A DNA stretch of 32,120 nucleotides from Verrucomicrobiales bacterium (GCA_005805505.1 SYMJ01000058.1:1-32120), one strand, 5' to 3'; positions 1 to 8,390 are shown, counted from the first letter of the stretch. Program-made: numbers and translations. Notes: generated from the sequence alone by a model not told the origin.

Positions 1-186
1 CCTGAGCTCGTCGGTTGCCCTAACAAATTCTTATCAAGTTTGGCGGGCCCCGGTCGTATTCGGTCTTATGTAGAAGACAGAAGAACCGTTGGTGCTCGTC
101 TTGGGAAAAAAGGATCCGAGATTCCAGCCAAACCGCAGATTCCAAAACGGGACAATTCCGAGGATTTCGGAACGTAGCTGAAACAA

Positions 187-212
187 GAGGAAATAACCGA
201 GAGGAAATAACC
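187..212. repeat. Short tandem direct repeat at the tRNA 3' flank
   Basis: GAGGAAATAACC occurs at 187-198 and again at 201-212 (period 14), touching the encoded CCA end of the tRNA. Its function is unknown. In the rest of 1-186 I see no gene or clear terminator. Confidence 0.5.
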
Positions 213-289
213 TGGTGCACCCGCCAGGAGTTGAACCTGGAACCTGCTGATCCGTAGTCAGCCGCTCTATCCAATTGAGCTACGGGTGC
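213..289 (-). tRNA. tRNA-Arg (anticodon ACG), CCA encoded
   Basis: Read on the minus strand this folds as a full cloverleaf. The acceptor stem GCACCCG pairs with CGGGTGC, the D-arm contains GCTC/GAGC, the anticodon stem GCTGA/TCAGC carries the loop CTACGGA (anticodon ACG, read as ICG after deamination), and the T-arm CCAGG/CCTGG has loop TTCAACT. The 3' CCA is encoded at 213-215. It would decode CGU/CGC/CGA arginine codons. It stands alone, downstream of the kinase gene on the same strand. Confidence 0.97.
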
Positions 290-304
290 ACAAAGGAGCC
301 GCGA

Positions 305-332
305 AGCTAAGGATGAGGATGCCTTGGATCAA
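305..332 (-). promoter_or_regulatory. Possible sigma-70 promoter for the tRNA
   Basis: On the minus strand TTGATC (327-332) lies 16 nt before TTAGCT (305-310), about 15 nt upstream of the tRNA 5' end. The -10 match is weak (3 of 6). Position is the main argument. Confidence 0.25.
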
Positions 333-432
333 GCGTTTTCCGACGGAGTTTTTTAATCCTCCTCTGTCACTTCTCCCATTTTTGGCGGAAGTGATTTGTT
401 AGTTGGACCACCCCGCTCTATGCCGCCGGCCG

Positions 433-463
433 GAATTACGAGGGTCTCCGTTGGGGGTAATTC
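433..463. repeat. Inverted repeat GAATTAC-N17-GTAATTC
   Basis: A perfect 7-bp dyad (433-439 and 457-463) lies in the gap between the kinase stop and the tRNA. No T-tract follows on either strand, so it is not an obvious terminator. Nothing else was found in 290-538. Confidence 0.35.
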
Positions 464-538
464 GGTTGGCTGCAAATTCTGCCCGCGGATACGGATGTGG
501 AAGTCTTCGTGGCCTAAGGAGTGACACCGTTTGAAGAC

Positions 539-2392
539 TCAGGCGGCCCGGATCTTGACCGTAAAGATCCCCTCATCTGCGAAGACCCAAAGATCCCCCG
601 AACCGGGTTCGACGAGCAGCGTCCAGCATCGGAACAGTGGAGGAGGGGAGTCGCCTCGGTTGGGGAGGGCTTGAGGCAGGTGCTCTCCGGATTCGGTCCA
701 CAGATGAACGTGTGCTGGAGTCGGACGGGTCGGTTCGCTGCCCGTGAGGAAGAGCACCGAATCCAGAGTTGGGTGATAAATCCCTTTTTGCAGTCCCGGT
801 GGGGTCCATTCCTGGATCCCCAACAACGGACGCCACTGTTGGGTGGTCAGATCGAGTCGCCAAAAATCCCCCAACGGGTAAAAGGTGCCTGTGAAGGATT
901 TGAGGTTCGCTTCCCGAAGCCCTTCCTGCCCTTCTCGATTTCCTGAGCCGCCCATCATGAACCAAGTCTTACGGTCTTTTCCGGGAAAAATCTGTGTGCC
1001 TCCCCGCGGCCAAGGCAATTGGGGAGAGGTCTCGGAGATTTGTTCCCAAAGCCCGGTCTTGGGGTCGTATTCGTGGCGGCGGTTGTGCACCCGGAAATTG
1101 CCGTATCCGCCAAACTGGCCGATGCGCTGTTGGATCGGGTTGACGTAACCCGAACCCGTAAAATCCAACTGGTTCAATAGCTGGGTAGGCAGGGGCTCCG
1201 GTGGGGATCCATCCAAGGGCATCCGGAACACCTGACCGGAAACCGATTCACAGAAAATGAGTTCCTCCGACCATGGCGAGAAGGTGGAAAAGAGGATGCG
1301 ATGCGGGCCTTTAGGGTAGGCAGTGTACTTCCATTGAAAGCGCTCCAAGTCGTAGCGCTGAAAGAAGGACCCACGGGCATCGGCCGTGACGCAGTAGAGC
1401 ATCCGGGTGTTCCAGTCACAGGTGAGCTCGCTGGCGATCCATTGCTCGTAGCCGAACCGGGCCTTGGATCGGTGGTGCCACACCGCATGGTGGGAGGGTA
1501 GGTTTCGGACGATAGAGAATCCGCCAACCGCGGCACCCAGGGTCAGCAGCGCTGCGGCCGCCTTGCGTCGGGAGAGTCGGGTTCGCCCCTCATCGGCCTC
1601 GGAGAGCGCCTGCCCGAACTGGGCTGCCACTGAGAAACGTCGGGTGACCCGCACGTCCGTGGCCCGGATCAACGACTCGTTCAACATCCAGCCATGCGAT
1701 TCCCACTCCGGGGCCTTGAGCAAGCGGGTTGGCAGGTTGGGAAAGTGGTAGCGGTCAAAGCCGCTCCAGACCTCGTAGAGGGTGCGTCCGAGAGCAAAGA
1801 CATCGAGCGCGTGTGAACCGTGCTTGTCGGGAGGGTAGTAACCATCGGAGCCCATGTGCCGATGGGGCTGCGCCGATCGGCTTACCGACCCGTAGTCGCC
1901 CAAGGTGGGAAGCCCATCGAGGAAGAGGATGTTTGAGGGCTTGATGTCCAGGTGGAGCAACCCTTCGTCATGAAGTGCAGTGAGCGCGGAGGCCAAACGG
2001 ATGCCCCATGAAATCACAGTCTGGGTGGTGGGCTCGGGGTTTTGCCGACACCACTCGGCCAAGGTCATGGGGCGGTAGGCGGCAGGATCCTCGGGCATGG
2101 TCCCGGTCACATCGTCAGCCAATGGGAATTTCTCCCACAGGATTCCAGTATTGGTGTTGACCCCCCAATCGAGCATCGGCAGCAGGCCGGGAGTCTTCAG
2201 GGACACGCGCATGAGCGCGTTGCGCAAGGTGATTTGCTCCTGAAGTTCGGCTGGGTCTGTCGAATAATTCAGTTTGAGGCAGCAGGGGCGGTACTGGGAA
2301 TCTCGAACTAGCAATACCCAGGAATTCGGCCGCTGGGAAATAGATCGGATCAGCTCGTAATCCGGGGGCAACGCTGGTCCAGACCCGGTCAT
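539..2392 (-). CDS. Transmembrane Ser/Thr protein kinase with kelch-like C-terminal domain
   Basis: 617 residues. The N-terminal kinase domain (about 10-265) has the ATP lysine K40 (CCLK), catalytic loop HLDIKPSN (147-154), metal-binding DYG (166-168) in place of DFG, and GSDGYYPPD (181-189) in the APE region. The catalytic loop has HLD rather than HRD, so this is a non-RD type kinase. After basic residues RRK (275-277) comes one hydrophobic segment (about 278-295), then about 320 residues with kelch-like turns such as YDPKTGLWEQI and RLDLTTQQWRPL. This suggests a beta-propeller sensor outside the membrane. Its ATG overlaps the stop of the sigma factor gene (ATGA), so the two are probably co-transcribed and translationally coupled. 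The inferred role is to sense a signal and phosphorylate the sigma factor or another partner. The substrate is unknown. Confidence 0.88.
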   Translation of the reverse strand: MTGSGPALPPDYELIRSISQRPNSWVLLVRDSQYRPCCLKLNYSTDPAELQEQITLRNALMRVSLKTPGLLPMLDWGVNTNTGILWEKFPLADDVTGTMPEDPAAYRPMTLAEWCRQNPEPTTQTVISWGIRLASALTALHDEGLLHLDIKPSNILFLDGLPTLGDYGSVSRSAQPHRHMGSDGYYPPDKHGSHALDVFALGRTLYEVWSGFDRYHFPNLPTRLLKAPEWESHGWMLNESLIRATDVRVTRRFSVAAQFGQALSEADEGRTRLSRRKAAAALLTLGAAVGGFSIVRNLPSHHAVWHHRSKARFGYEQWIASELTCDWNTRMLYCVTADARGSFFQRYDLERFQWKYTAYPKGPHRILFSTFSPWSEELIFCESVSGQVFRMPLDGSPPEPLPTQLLNQLDFTGSGYVNPIQQRIGQFGGYGNFRVHNRRHEYDPKTGLWEQISETSPQLPWPRGGTQIFPGKDRKTWFMMGGSGNREGQEGLREANLKSFTGTFYPLGDFWRLDLTTQQWRPLLGIQEWTPPGLQKGIYHPTLDSVLFLTGSEPTRPTPAHVHLWTESGEHLPQALPNRGDSPPPLFRCWTLLVEPGSGDLWVFADEGIFTVKIRAA

Positions 2393-3003
2393 GGCTTGGG
2401 AATGATCATCTCCTCGCTCAGGAGTTGATTGTAAGACTGGCGAGCCACCTTTTTAATACGGTGGGCAATCAGGCGAACATTGAAGTGGCTGGTGTTGAAG
2501 TGCCGGGCGACTTCCTGAGAGGAAAGCCCCTGGATCACGTAGGTGTCAAAAATTTGCCAGTGACGGGGTGACACCTGACTGCGGGCTCGGTTGAGAGAAA
2601 GGGCCCAAAGGTGGGATTCGGCCTCGATACGTTCTTCAGACGAGATTCCACCCCCGTTCGCTGGATCCATCCATTGCTGCACCAAGGTGAGCACCTTGGG
2701 GGAGAGGTACTGGTGGGGTGTTTTTTTGAAGTAGTGGATGATGTGCCGGTTGACGATGTCGGTCAGCCAAGCGCGAAGGGTTTTGTGTTCCCAATGGCCT
2801 CCGGTCTTTTCAATTTGGAGGGCCAGTTGGCAGAAGGTTTCCTGAGTGATCTCTTCGGCCTCCTGAGGCGTCAGGCCACCCTTCGCGCAGTGGTCGAGGA
2901 TTGGGACTCGGTATGTGGTTGAGAGCTGCTCCCAAGTCTTATTGTCCGAGAGGTCCTTAGCGGCAGTCAGCCACTGGGCATTCGTTGTAGGAGCGTCGAT
3001 CAC
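2389..3003 (-). CDS. ECF-like sigma-70 family RNA polymerase sigma factor
   Basis: 204 residues, GTG start (no alternative ATG). Region 2 spans about 25-95, including TPQEAEEITQETFCQLA, which resembles the helix that binds core RNA polymerase and the -10 element. Region 4 spans about 133-190, with SPRHWQIFDTYVIQGLSSQEVARHF followed by a helix-turn-helix for -35 recognition (shown here only as landmarks S145 to F169). The linker is short, without regions 1 or 3, as in ECF factors. It overlaps the kinase gene by four bases. Sigma factors controlled by a linked Ser/Thr kinase are known (for example EcfP/PknT in Vibrio). No anti-sigma gene is adjacent, so kinase control is the likely mode here by inference. 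Confidence 0.85.
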   Translation of the reverse strand: MIDAPTTNAQWLTAAKDLSDNKTWEQLSTTYRVPILDHCAKGGLTPQEAEEITQETFCQLALQIEKTGGHWEHKTLRAWLTDIVNRHIIHYFKKTPHQYLSPKVLTLVQQWMDPANGGGISSEERIEAESHLWALSLNRARSQVSPRHWQIFDTYVIQGLSSQEVARHFNTSHFNVRLIAHRIKKVARQSYNQLLSEEMIIPKP

Positions 3004-3085
3004 AGTAAGCGGTGGGATTTGCTTTCTTTAATACAGTGATCGGCATCGGAAAGGGGATTTCGAAATTTCCTAAAAATGAATTATT

Positions 3086-3108
3086 TTTTGTAACGAATTT
3101 TTACAAAA
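3086..3108. promoter_or_regulatory. Operator-like perfect dyad in divergent promoter region
   Basis: TTTTGTAA (3086-3093) and TTACAAAA (3101-3108) form a perfect 8-bp inverted repeat with a 7-nt spacer. It sits in a sharply AT-rich island between the divergent sigma-factor and oxidoreductase genes. Spacing and symmetry suit a dimeric regulator. Its length and AT content make it a good candidate for control of both directions. No -35/-10 pair can be assigned securely. Confidence 0.5.
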
Positions 3109-3128
3109 CAGAGCAACGGAGCATCCGG

Positions 3129-4883
3129 ATGAGTCAGGCATCGCGCTCGCAACTCAGTCCTTTTGATGTCAGCTTGCCCGTCATGGATCGGCGAGCGTTT
3201 TTGGCGGCGATGGGGTGGGGTGGCGGTTGGCTTGCGGCCCCAGATTTGGGCGCCTCGGAGCGACGAAAGACCTCAATGTCTGCCACGGTGCTCATTGTCG
3301 GAGGTGGGGTAGGCGGTGTAGCGGCAGCCTTGGCAGCGTGCCGCGCGGGACAGCGGGTTGTGCTCTCCGAAGAGACCCTTTGGATCGGAGGTCAACTCAC
3401 CTCTCAAGCGGTGCCGCCCGATGAGCATCCTTGGATCGAGGAGGCGGGCTGTACTCGGAGTTACCGACAGTTCCGAGATGAGGTTCGGTTGGGTTTTCTG
3501 CGGCACTCGTCGCTGAACGCAGCCTCGAAGTCCGTGGCGCGGATCAATCCAGGTGGCGGATGGGTCTCCCGGTTGTGCCATGAGCCGCGACTGGCTTTGG
3601 CTGTTTTGGAATCGATGCTGGCTCCGCACATTGCCAACGGACGACTGACCCTTTTGCTGGGGCATCGTCCTGTCGCCGCTTCGGTGCAGGGAGATCGAAT
3701 CGAATCGGTGACCTTTGAGGCAGTGACTGGAGGTCGTCGACGGGTGGTGTCGGCGTCGTGGGTGCTGGAAGCCACGGAACTCGGTGATTTGCTGCCATTG
3801 GCCGGAGTGGAACATGTGACCGGGGCCGAATCTCGATCGGAAACCGATGAGCCCTCCGCTCCAGAGAAAGCCGATCCGCTCGATCAGCAGGCCATCACTT
3901 GGTGCTTTGGCTTGGAACACCATGCAGGCCAAAATCATGTAACCCAACGCCCGGACGACTACGCCCGGTGGCGGGATTATGCACCCAAGATGACGCCACC
4001 GTGGCCGGGTCGATTATTTGCCTGGGAACATTCCCATCCCATCACCCTTCAGCCTCGGACCTTGCCCTTCGATCCGGTGGGGGAAGGGGCTTTTCCCAAC
4101 TTGTGGACCTATCGTCGCATTCGCGATGCGTCCCGCTTCCAGGATCCAAAGAAATTCCCCTCGGTCTGCCTGGTGAACTGGCCTCAGAACGATCACTGGT
4201 TGGCCCCGCTGGTGGGTCCGGGTGTTACCCTGGAGCAACGTCGACAGCGTGAGGCTGAGGCCAAGGCGTTGAGTCGGAGTCTCATCTATTGGTTGCAAAC
4301 CGACGCGCCGCGTCCGGACGGTGGGACGGGTTGGCCGGGTCTTAAGCCCAGTGCTGGCGTGCTGGGTACTCCCGACGGGTTTGCCCTGGCTCCGTACATT
4401 CGTGAAAGCCGTCGCATTCGCGCGAAGTTCACGGTCACCGAACGCCATATTTCCACCGACCTCCGTAAGGCCGAGACCGGTGCCGCCGCCGAGACGGTTC
4501 GGGCCACGCCATTTCGGGATTCTGTGGGGGTTGGAGCCTATCGCATCGACCTGCATCCCTCAACCAGTGGTCGCAACTATGTCGATGTTTCCAGTCTCCC
4601 ATTCCAGATCCCGTTGGGTGCGCTGCTGCCGAGGCGGGTGGAGAACCTCATTGCTGCGGGCAAGTGCTTGGGGGTCACACATATTGCCAACGGTTGCTAT
4701 CGATTGCACCCCGTGGAGTGGAACATTGGAGAGGCCGCCGGGGCGTTGGCTGCCTTTTGCGTGGATCGTCAGCTCACGCCGGCCGCGGTTCATGCCAAGG
4801 CGGACTTGACGGCCGAGTTCCAGAAGCGGCTTCGGGAGGAGGGGTTTGAACTGGAGTGGAAAGCGGCGATTCGACCCTTGTGA
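3129..4883 (+). CDS. FAD-dependent oxidoreductase with Tat-like signal
   Basis: 584 residues from the ATG at 3129, chosen because GGAG lies 7 nt upstream; an ATG at 3183 is the alternative. MDRRAFLAAMGWGGG (19-33) looks like a twin-arginine signal, so export of a folded flavoprotein is plausible. The Rossmann dinucleotide-binding motif VLIVGGGVGG (54-63) and the following acidic strand end (VVLSEE) mark the FAD site. Length and layout suit the FAD_oxidored family (PF12831), which includes several uncharacterised verrucomicrobial and planctomycete enzymes. The C-terminal part keeps the second FAD-contact region (LIAAGKCLGVTHIANG). The substrate cannot be told. It is divergent from the sigma/kinase pair and may be under its control. 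Confidence 0.8.
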   Translation: MSQASRSQLSPFDVSLPVMDRRAFLAAMGWGGGWLAAPDLGASERRKTSMSATVLIVGGGVGGVAAALAACRAGQRVVLSEETLWIGGQLTSQAVPPDEHPWIEEAGCTRSYRQFRDEVRLGFLRHSSLNAASKSVARINPGGGWVSRLCHEPRLALAVLESMLAPHIANGRLTLLLGHRPVAASVQGDRIESVTFEAVTGGRRRVVSASWVLEATELGDLLPLAGVEHVTGAESRSETDEPSAPEKADPLDQQAITWCFGLEHHAGQNHVTQRPDDYARWRDYAPKMTPPWPGRLFAWEHSHPITLQPRTLPFDPVGEGAFPNLWTYRRIRDASRFQDPKKFPSVCLVNWPQNDHWLAPLVGPGVTLEQRRQREAEAKALSRSLIYWLQTDAPRPDGGTGWPGLKPSAGVLGTPDGFALAPYIRESRRIRAKFTVTERHISTDLRKAETGAAAETVRATPFRDSVGVGAYRIDLHPSTSGRNYVDVSSLPFQIPLGALLPRRVENLIAAGKCLGVTHIANGCYRLHPVEWNIGEAAGALAAFCVDRQLTPAAVHAKADLTAEFQKRLREEGFELEWKAAIRPL

Positions 4884-4965
4884 GCGCTCTGTCAACGCGC
4901 AGTTGTCGAATGAAACCCTTGGAGTCGGGGTGAATCCTGGTGTTCGATGGCTGAACATCGAATTC

Positions 4966-6267
4966 ATGAAGCCAATGCCCTCCAAGAAGTCGGCCCGTAC
5001 CGCAACGCCGGTTCAACGCCCCCAGGCGAAGTCCCCTCAGGCGGCTTCCAAAGTCGCCAAGATCCTGAAGAACGTCAAAAAATCGCCCGCCGCGACATCC
5101 TGGCCTGTGTCCCGGAAAACAGCCTCTTCCGCGCCCGTCGTTCGCGGAGGTTCGGCGAACCGCTTCGTGATCATTATGGCTGGCGGACGAGGCGAGCGGT
5201 TCTGGCCCGTCAGTCGTGAAAAGACACCCAAGCAACTTATCCGCCTCTTGGGGGAGCGTTCCTTTCTGCAGCAGGCCGTGGATCGGGTGCGACCGTTGGT
5301 GCCGTTGACTAACATTCTCATCATCACCAACGCCGTTCAGGCGGCGGAAGTCCGGCGGCAGTTGCCGGAGTTGCCCAAAGAAAATGTCATTGGCGAGCCC
5401 GTGGGTCGCGACACCTGCGCCGCAGTCGCATTGGGAGCGGCGGTGGTCGGGGCGCGTTCGACGACTGCGGTCATGGCGGTGCTGCCGGCCGACCATGTCA
5501 TCCACGACCAGAAGGGTTTTCGTCAGGTGCTGTCCGACGCCTTGGACGTTGCAGCGCGAGGGCAGGTGATCGTCACCATCGGAATTCAGCCCACCGGCCC
5601 GGAGACCGGCTACGGATACATCCATTCCGGGAAAGCCTTGCCGGCACCCGCAGCGGGCAAGGCACTCAAGACCCCTTTCTTCAAGGTCGAGCGGTTCGTG
5701 GAGAAACCCTCCCTGGAAAAAGCGCAGGAATACCTGGCCTCGGGGCATTACCGATGGAATGCCGGAATGTTCGTATGGTCGTTTGTGACCCTCACCAACG
5801 CGTTGTCCGAGCACCAGCCGGAGATGCACCAAGCCTGTCAGCGCTGGTTTGCCGCAGCGGCCAAAGGTCCCAAGCGGCTTGAAACAGTCTTGGCCCAGGA
5901 ATACCCCAAGATTCCGAAGATTAGCGTTGATTTCGCCTTGATGGAAAAAGCTCAGAACGTGGTCGTGGCCGATGGTCGTTTCGACTGGGATGACCTGGGG
6001 GCTTGGCCGGCGCTGGCCCGCCACCTCAAGCAAGATGCCGATGGCAATGCCGCTGTCGGCGATGTGGTGCATGTGGATGCGGCCTGTAACATCGTCTTCG
6101 ATAGTCGCACCCGGGGTCGCACCCCCATTACCCTCGTCGGTGTGAAGGACTGCATCTTGGTGCTCACCGATGACGCCACCTTGGTGGCCTCCAAGTCTGA
6201 GTCCCAGAAGATCAAAGACTTGGTCCGCAAACTATCGGCCGACCCTCGCTGGGCTAGCCTAGTTTAA
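4966..6267 (+). CDS. Mannose-1-phosphate guanylyltransferase (GDP-mannose synthesis)
   Basis: Transfers GMP from GTP to mannose-1-phosphate, giving GDP-mannose for glycans. 433 residues from ATG 4966; an upstream in-frame start at 4846 would overlap the oxidoreductase gene and is unlikely. After a 50-65 residue Lys/Ala/Pro-rich extension comes the nucleotidyltransferase domain: IIMAGGRGERFWPVSR (pyrophosphorylase signature), KTPKQ, GEPVGRDTCAA, VLPADHVI, FVEKPS and WNAGMFVW. All are typical of ManC-type enzymes. The C-terminal phosphomannose isomerase half of bifunctional ManC/AlgA is absent. The stop lies one base from the end of the convergent lactonase gene. No Shine-Dalgarno is evident, so the exact start is uncertain. 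Confidence 0.9.
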   Translation: MKPMPSKKSARTATPVQRPQAKSPQAASKVAKILKNVKKSPAATSWPVSRKTASSAPVVRGGSANRFVIIMAGGRGERFWPVSREKTPKQLIRLLGERSFLQQAVDRVRPLVPLTNILIITNAVQAAEVRRQLPELPKENVIGEPVGRDTCAAVALGAAVVGARSTTAVMAVLPADHVIHDQKGFRQVLSDALDVAARGQVIVTIGIQPTGPETGYGYIHSGKALPAPAAGKALKTPFFKVERFVEKPSLEKAQEYLASGHYRWNAGMFVWSFVTLTNALSEHQPEMHQACQRWFAAAAKGPKRLETVLAQEYPKIPKISVDFALMEKAQNVVVADGRFDWDDLGAWPALARHLKQDADGNAAVGDVVHVDAACNIVFDSRTRGRTPITLVGVKDCILVLTDDATLVASKSESQKIKDLVRKLSADPRWASLV

Positions 6268-6268
6268 G

Positions 6269-7411
6269 TCACTTCAAAGACACGAACCGCAGGCACACTG
6301 GGGAACCAACCTCCCAGTGTTGCTCCGTCGGTGTAAGATGGCCCGTGGTCAGATCGATGCGAAACGAGCGGATGTCGTTCGAGCTTTGTCCTGCGGCCAG
6401 CAGGAAATGGCCTGACGGATCGATGACAAAGTTTCGGGGGGTCTGCCCGCCGATCTTGCGGACTTCCACCGGGGTCAGGGCCCCAGTGGTGAGGTCTCGG
6501 GAAAAAACGGCGATGGAATCGTGTCCCCGGTTTGAGCCGAAGACAAATTTCCCGGAAGGGTGAACCCTCACCTCAGCCGTGGACACCCCGGTCATGTCTG
6601 TTCCGGCCGGAACCGTAGGAACCGATCCCACTTCGGAGAGTCTGCCAGTAGCGGGTTCGTGCCGGAAAGCGGTCACCGTGCAGAGTATCTCGTTGATGAC
6701 GTAGGCGTGATGACCGTCGGGGCTGAAAGCGAAGTGACGGGGCCCGCTTCCCGGCTTCAAGCGGGTGTCGAGGTGGGGCTTGGCAGCGGTGAGTCCTCGG
6801 GCCGATTCAAAAACGTAGGCGTGGATGCGGTCCGTGCCCAGGTCGGCGACATAGGCGAAGCGATTGTCCGGCGAAAGATTTACCGAGTGGGCGTGCGGAT
6901 CCTTTTGTCGGGCCGGGTTCATGCTCCCGCCGGTGTGCTGCGAGAGGAAGGTATGTCGGGTGAGGCCGCCATCGGGTTGGATGGGCAGAGATAACACGCT
7001 GCCACCGCCATAATTGGCCACCAGGACGTGATTTCCGGTGGCGTCCACGGACAGATGGCACGGGCTGTTACCCATCGTGGATTGCTGGTTCAGTTCACGC
7101 AGTTTGCCCGTGGCGGTGTCGATGGCGAAGGCACTGACCGACCCACCGGGCTTGCCCTGCCATTGGTCAGTTTCATTGACCGCATACAGAAAACGCCCGT
7201 TGGGATGGATTGCCAGGAAGCTAGGGTTGGCAGACTTGGCTGCTAGGCCGAGGGGTTCGGCGGTTCCGGTGCCATCGTCATAGCGAAAGGCGTAAATACC
7301 CTCGCTCTTCGGGCCGGTGTAGGTGCCGACGTAGAGCAAGTGTTTGGCGGCGGAGAGAGGTAGGGCGGCCAAGGCGGCGGCAGTCATGAGCGCATGGGTC
7401 AAGGAAGCCAT
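6269..7411 (-). CDS. Lactonase-family beta-propeller protein (6-phosphogluconolactonase-like)
   Basis: 380 residues from ATG 7411, chosen because the protein then begins with a signal-like segment (TAAALAALPLSA, 10-21). A GTG at 7495 would add 28 residues and overlap the upstream gene. The mature part starts HLLYVGTYTG and shows repeated propeller strands such as PSFLAIHPNGRFLYAVNE, HLSVDATGNHVLVANYGGG and SVNLSPDNRFAYVADLGTD, matching PF10282. Some members hydrolyse 6-phosphogluconolactone; others cleave other lactones or are uncharacterised. The signal peptide argues against a cytosolic pentose-phosphate role. It is the last gene of a minus-strand run. Confidence 0.85.
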   Translation of the reverse strand: MASLTHALMTAAALAALPLSAAKHLLYVGTYTGPKSEGIYAFRYDDGTGTAEPLGLAAKSANPSFLAIHPNGRFLYAVNETDQWQGKPGGSVSAFAIDTATGKLRELNQQSTMGNSPCHLSVDATGNHVLVANYGGGSVLSLPIQPDGGLTRHTFLSQHTGGSMNPARQKDPHAHSVNLSPDNRFAYVADLGTDRIHAYVFESARGLTAAKPHLDTRLKPGSGPRHFAFSPDGHHAYVINEILCTVTAFRHEPATGRLSEVGSVPTVPAGTDMTGVSTAEVRVHPSGKFVFGSNRGHDSIAVFSRDLTTGALTPVEVRKIGGQTPRNFVIDPSGHFLLAAGQSSNDIRSFRIDLTTGHLTPTEQHWEVGSPVCLRFVSLK

Positions 7412-7491
7412 CCCGTGATTGAACCTCAACGGCGCCGGCAGTCCAGTCCAAGTGTGTTGGGGTGGACTTCCGTGCTCCGGTGGAAGGCGAT

Positions 7492-7881
7492 TCACTCGAG
7501 CACGTCGGAACTATTCAGTGGGGCGGGGGATAGGCCGAGTCCGACAATGCTGCAGGCCCGGATAATCGGCAGCCCCAAGCGCTGAGCCTCTGCGACCACC
7601 TCCAGACTATCAGTACCGGGATTAAGCCAGAGTTCGTCACAGCCCCTTTGGGCGATGGTCGGCAAAATTCCGAGCAAAATGAGGGGCGGCAAGTAGGCGC
7701 TGATTACCTCGGGGCGGCCCGGGAGAGAGGCAATGTCGCGGTAGGCGGGATGGCCGGCGATGTGCGGTTCCTTGGGGTTCACTGGCCAGACCGTGTAGCC
7801 CTGAAGGGCGTAGGCGAGGACGGCCTTGTGTCCAAATTTGGCAGGGTCTGCGGAGGCTCCGAGGATGGCGGCGGTCTTCAT
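7492..7881 (-). CDS. CoA-binding domain protein (YccU-type)
   Basis: 129 residues, a single Rossmann-like CoA-binding domain (PF13380). It begins with AAILGASADPAKFGHKAV (4-21) and continues with GYTVWPVNPKE (28-38), GHPAYRDIASLP and ELWLNPGTDS. Known relatives bind CoA, but their cellular role is not settled. The usual C-terminal DRC motif is replaced by RACSIVG. Its ATG overlaps the stop of the MEKHLA gene by ATGA, indicating coupling. Confidence 0.82.
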   Translation of the reverse strand: MKTAAILGASADPAKFGHKAVLAYALQGYTVWPVNPKEPHIAGHPAYRDIASLPGRPEVISAYLPPLILLGILPTIAQRGCDELWLNPGTDSLEVVAEAQRLGLPIIRACSIVGLGLSPAPLNSSDVLE

Positions 7882-8390
7882 GGTAGAAATTCCCAATCGG
7901 TGAATGAGGCAGCTTGGCCGGCGAACGAGCCCTGCCGGTCGCGCAGGTTCCACACTACGGCCTGCCAGATGCGGAAGCGTTTCCCGGTCTTGGAAATGCG
8001 GATCCCGGCATAATCGTCGATGAACCCGGCTCGTGTGACCCGGTCCAGCAGTTCGGCGCGCTCCTCGCGAAGGGGTGCTTCGGCTGTGTAGCGCGAAGGG
8101 GTCCGCGTGAAGGATTTCCAATCGAGTTCCCAGAGGGTCAGGGCTGCCTGATTCCCGTACCAGAAAACCGGGTCCTCCTCGATGCCGTGGGAGACCAGTA
8201 CCCTGGGCATCGACCACAAGGCTTCGTACCGCTCTGGAGTCCCCATCGCTGCCAATTCAGGAACCAGATCGCGACCGGTCCAGTGACGATGGCTCTCCAA
8301 CGCGAGGTCGAGTCGCGTCCGAGTTTCAAAGGATAGCCACGAGTCCATGGGGCGAGAGGAAAGGGCAGACGCGCCGTTGGGGTCGATCAC
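7878..8390 (-). CDS. MEKHLA domain protein
   Basis: 170 residues from a GTG; an in-frame ATG at 8348 would give 156 residues and is equally possible, as no ribosome site decides. From about residue 30 on it matches the MEKHLA domain (PF08670), a PAS-like fold: VFWYGNQAALTLWELDW, PSRYTAEAPLREERAELL, GFIDDYAGIRISKTGKRF and GQAASFTDWEF. Stand-alone bacterial members are uncharacterised; the domain is also found at the C-terminus of plant HD-ZIP III factors. A small-molecule or redox sensing role is conjecture. It is overlapped at its end by the CoA-binding gene and lies 24 nt after the PQQ-propeller gene. Confidence 0.78.
   Translation of the reverse strand: MIDPNGASALSSRPMDSWLSFETRTRLDLALESHRHWTGRDLVPELAAMGTPERYEALWSMPRVLVSHGIEEDPVFWYGNQAALTLWELDWKSFTRTPSRYTAEAPLREERAELLDRVTRAGFIDDYAGIRISKTGKRFRIWQAVVWNLRDRQGSFAGQAASFTDWEFLP

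Noticed and set aside
1-186. Possible gene fragment or integration site downstream of the tRNA
   Set aside because: No frame with a recognisable product and no duplicated tRNA 3' end within the window.
4846-4965. Longer start for the GDP-mannose enzyme
   Set aside because: It overlaps the end of the oxidoreductase gene in another frame and gives no family-like sequence.
4774-6072. 432-residue minus-strand frame opposite the GDP-mannose enzyme
   Set aside because: A shadow of the plus-strand gene, with His/Gly/Arg-rich composition and no domain.
6295-6320. ACACTGGG/CCCAGTGT inverted repeat near the convergent ends of two genes
   Set aside because: It lies inside the lactonase coding region and has no T-tract on either strand, so a terminator call is not supported.
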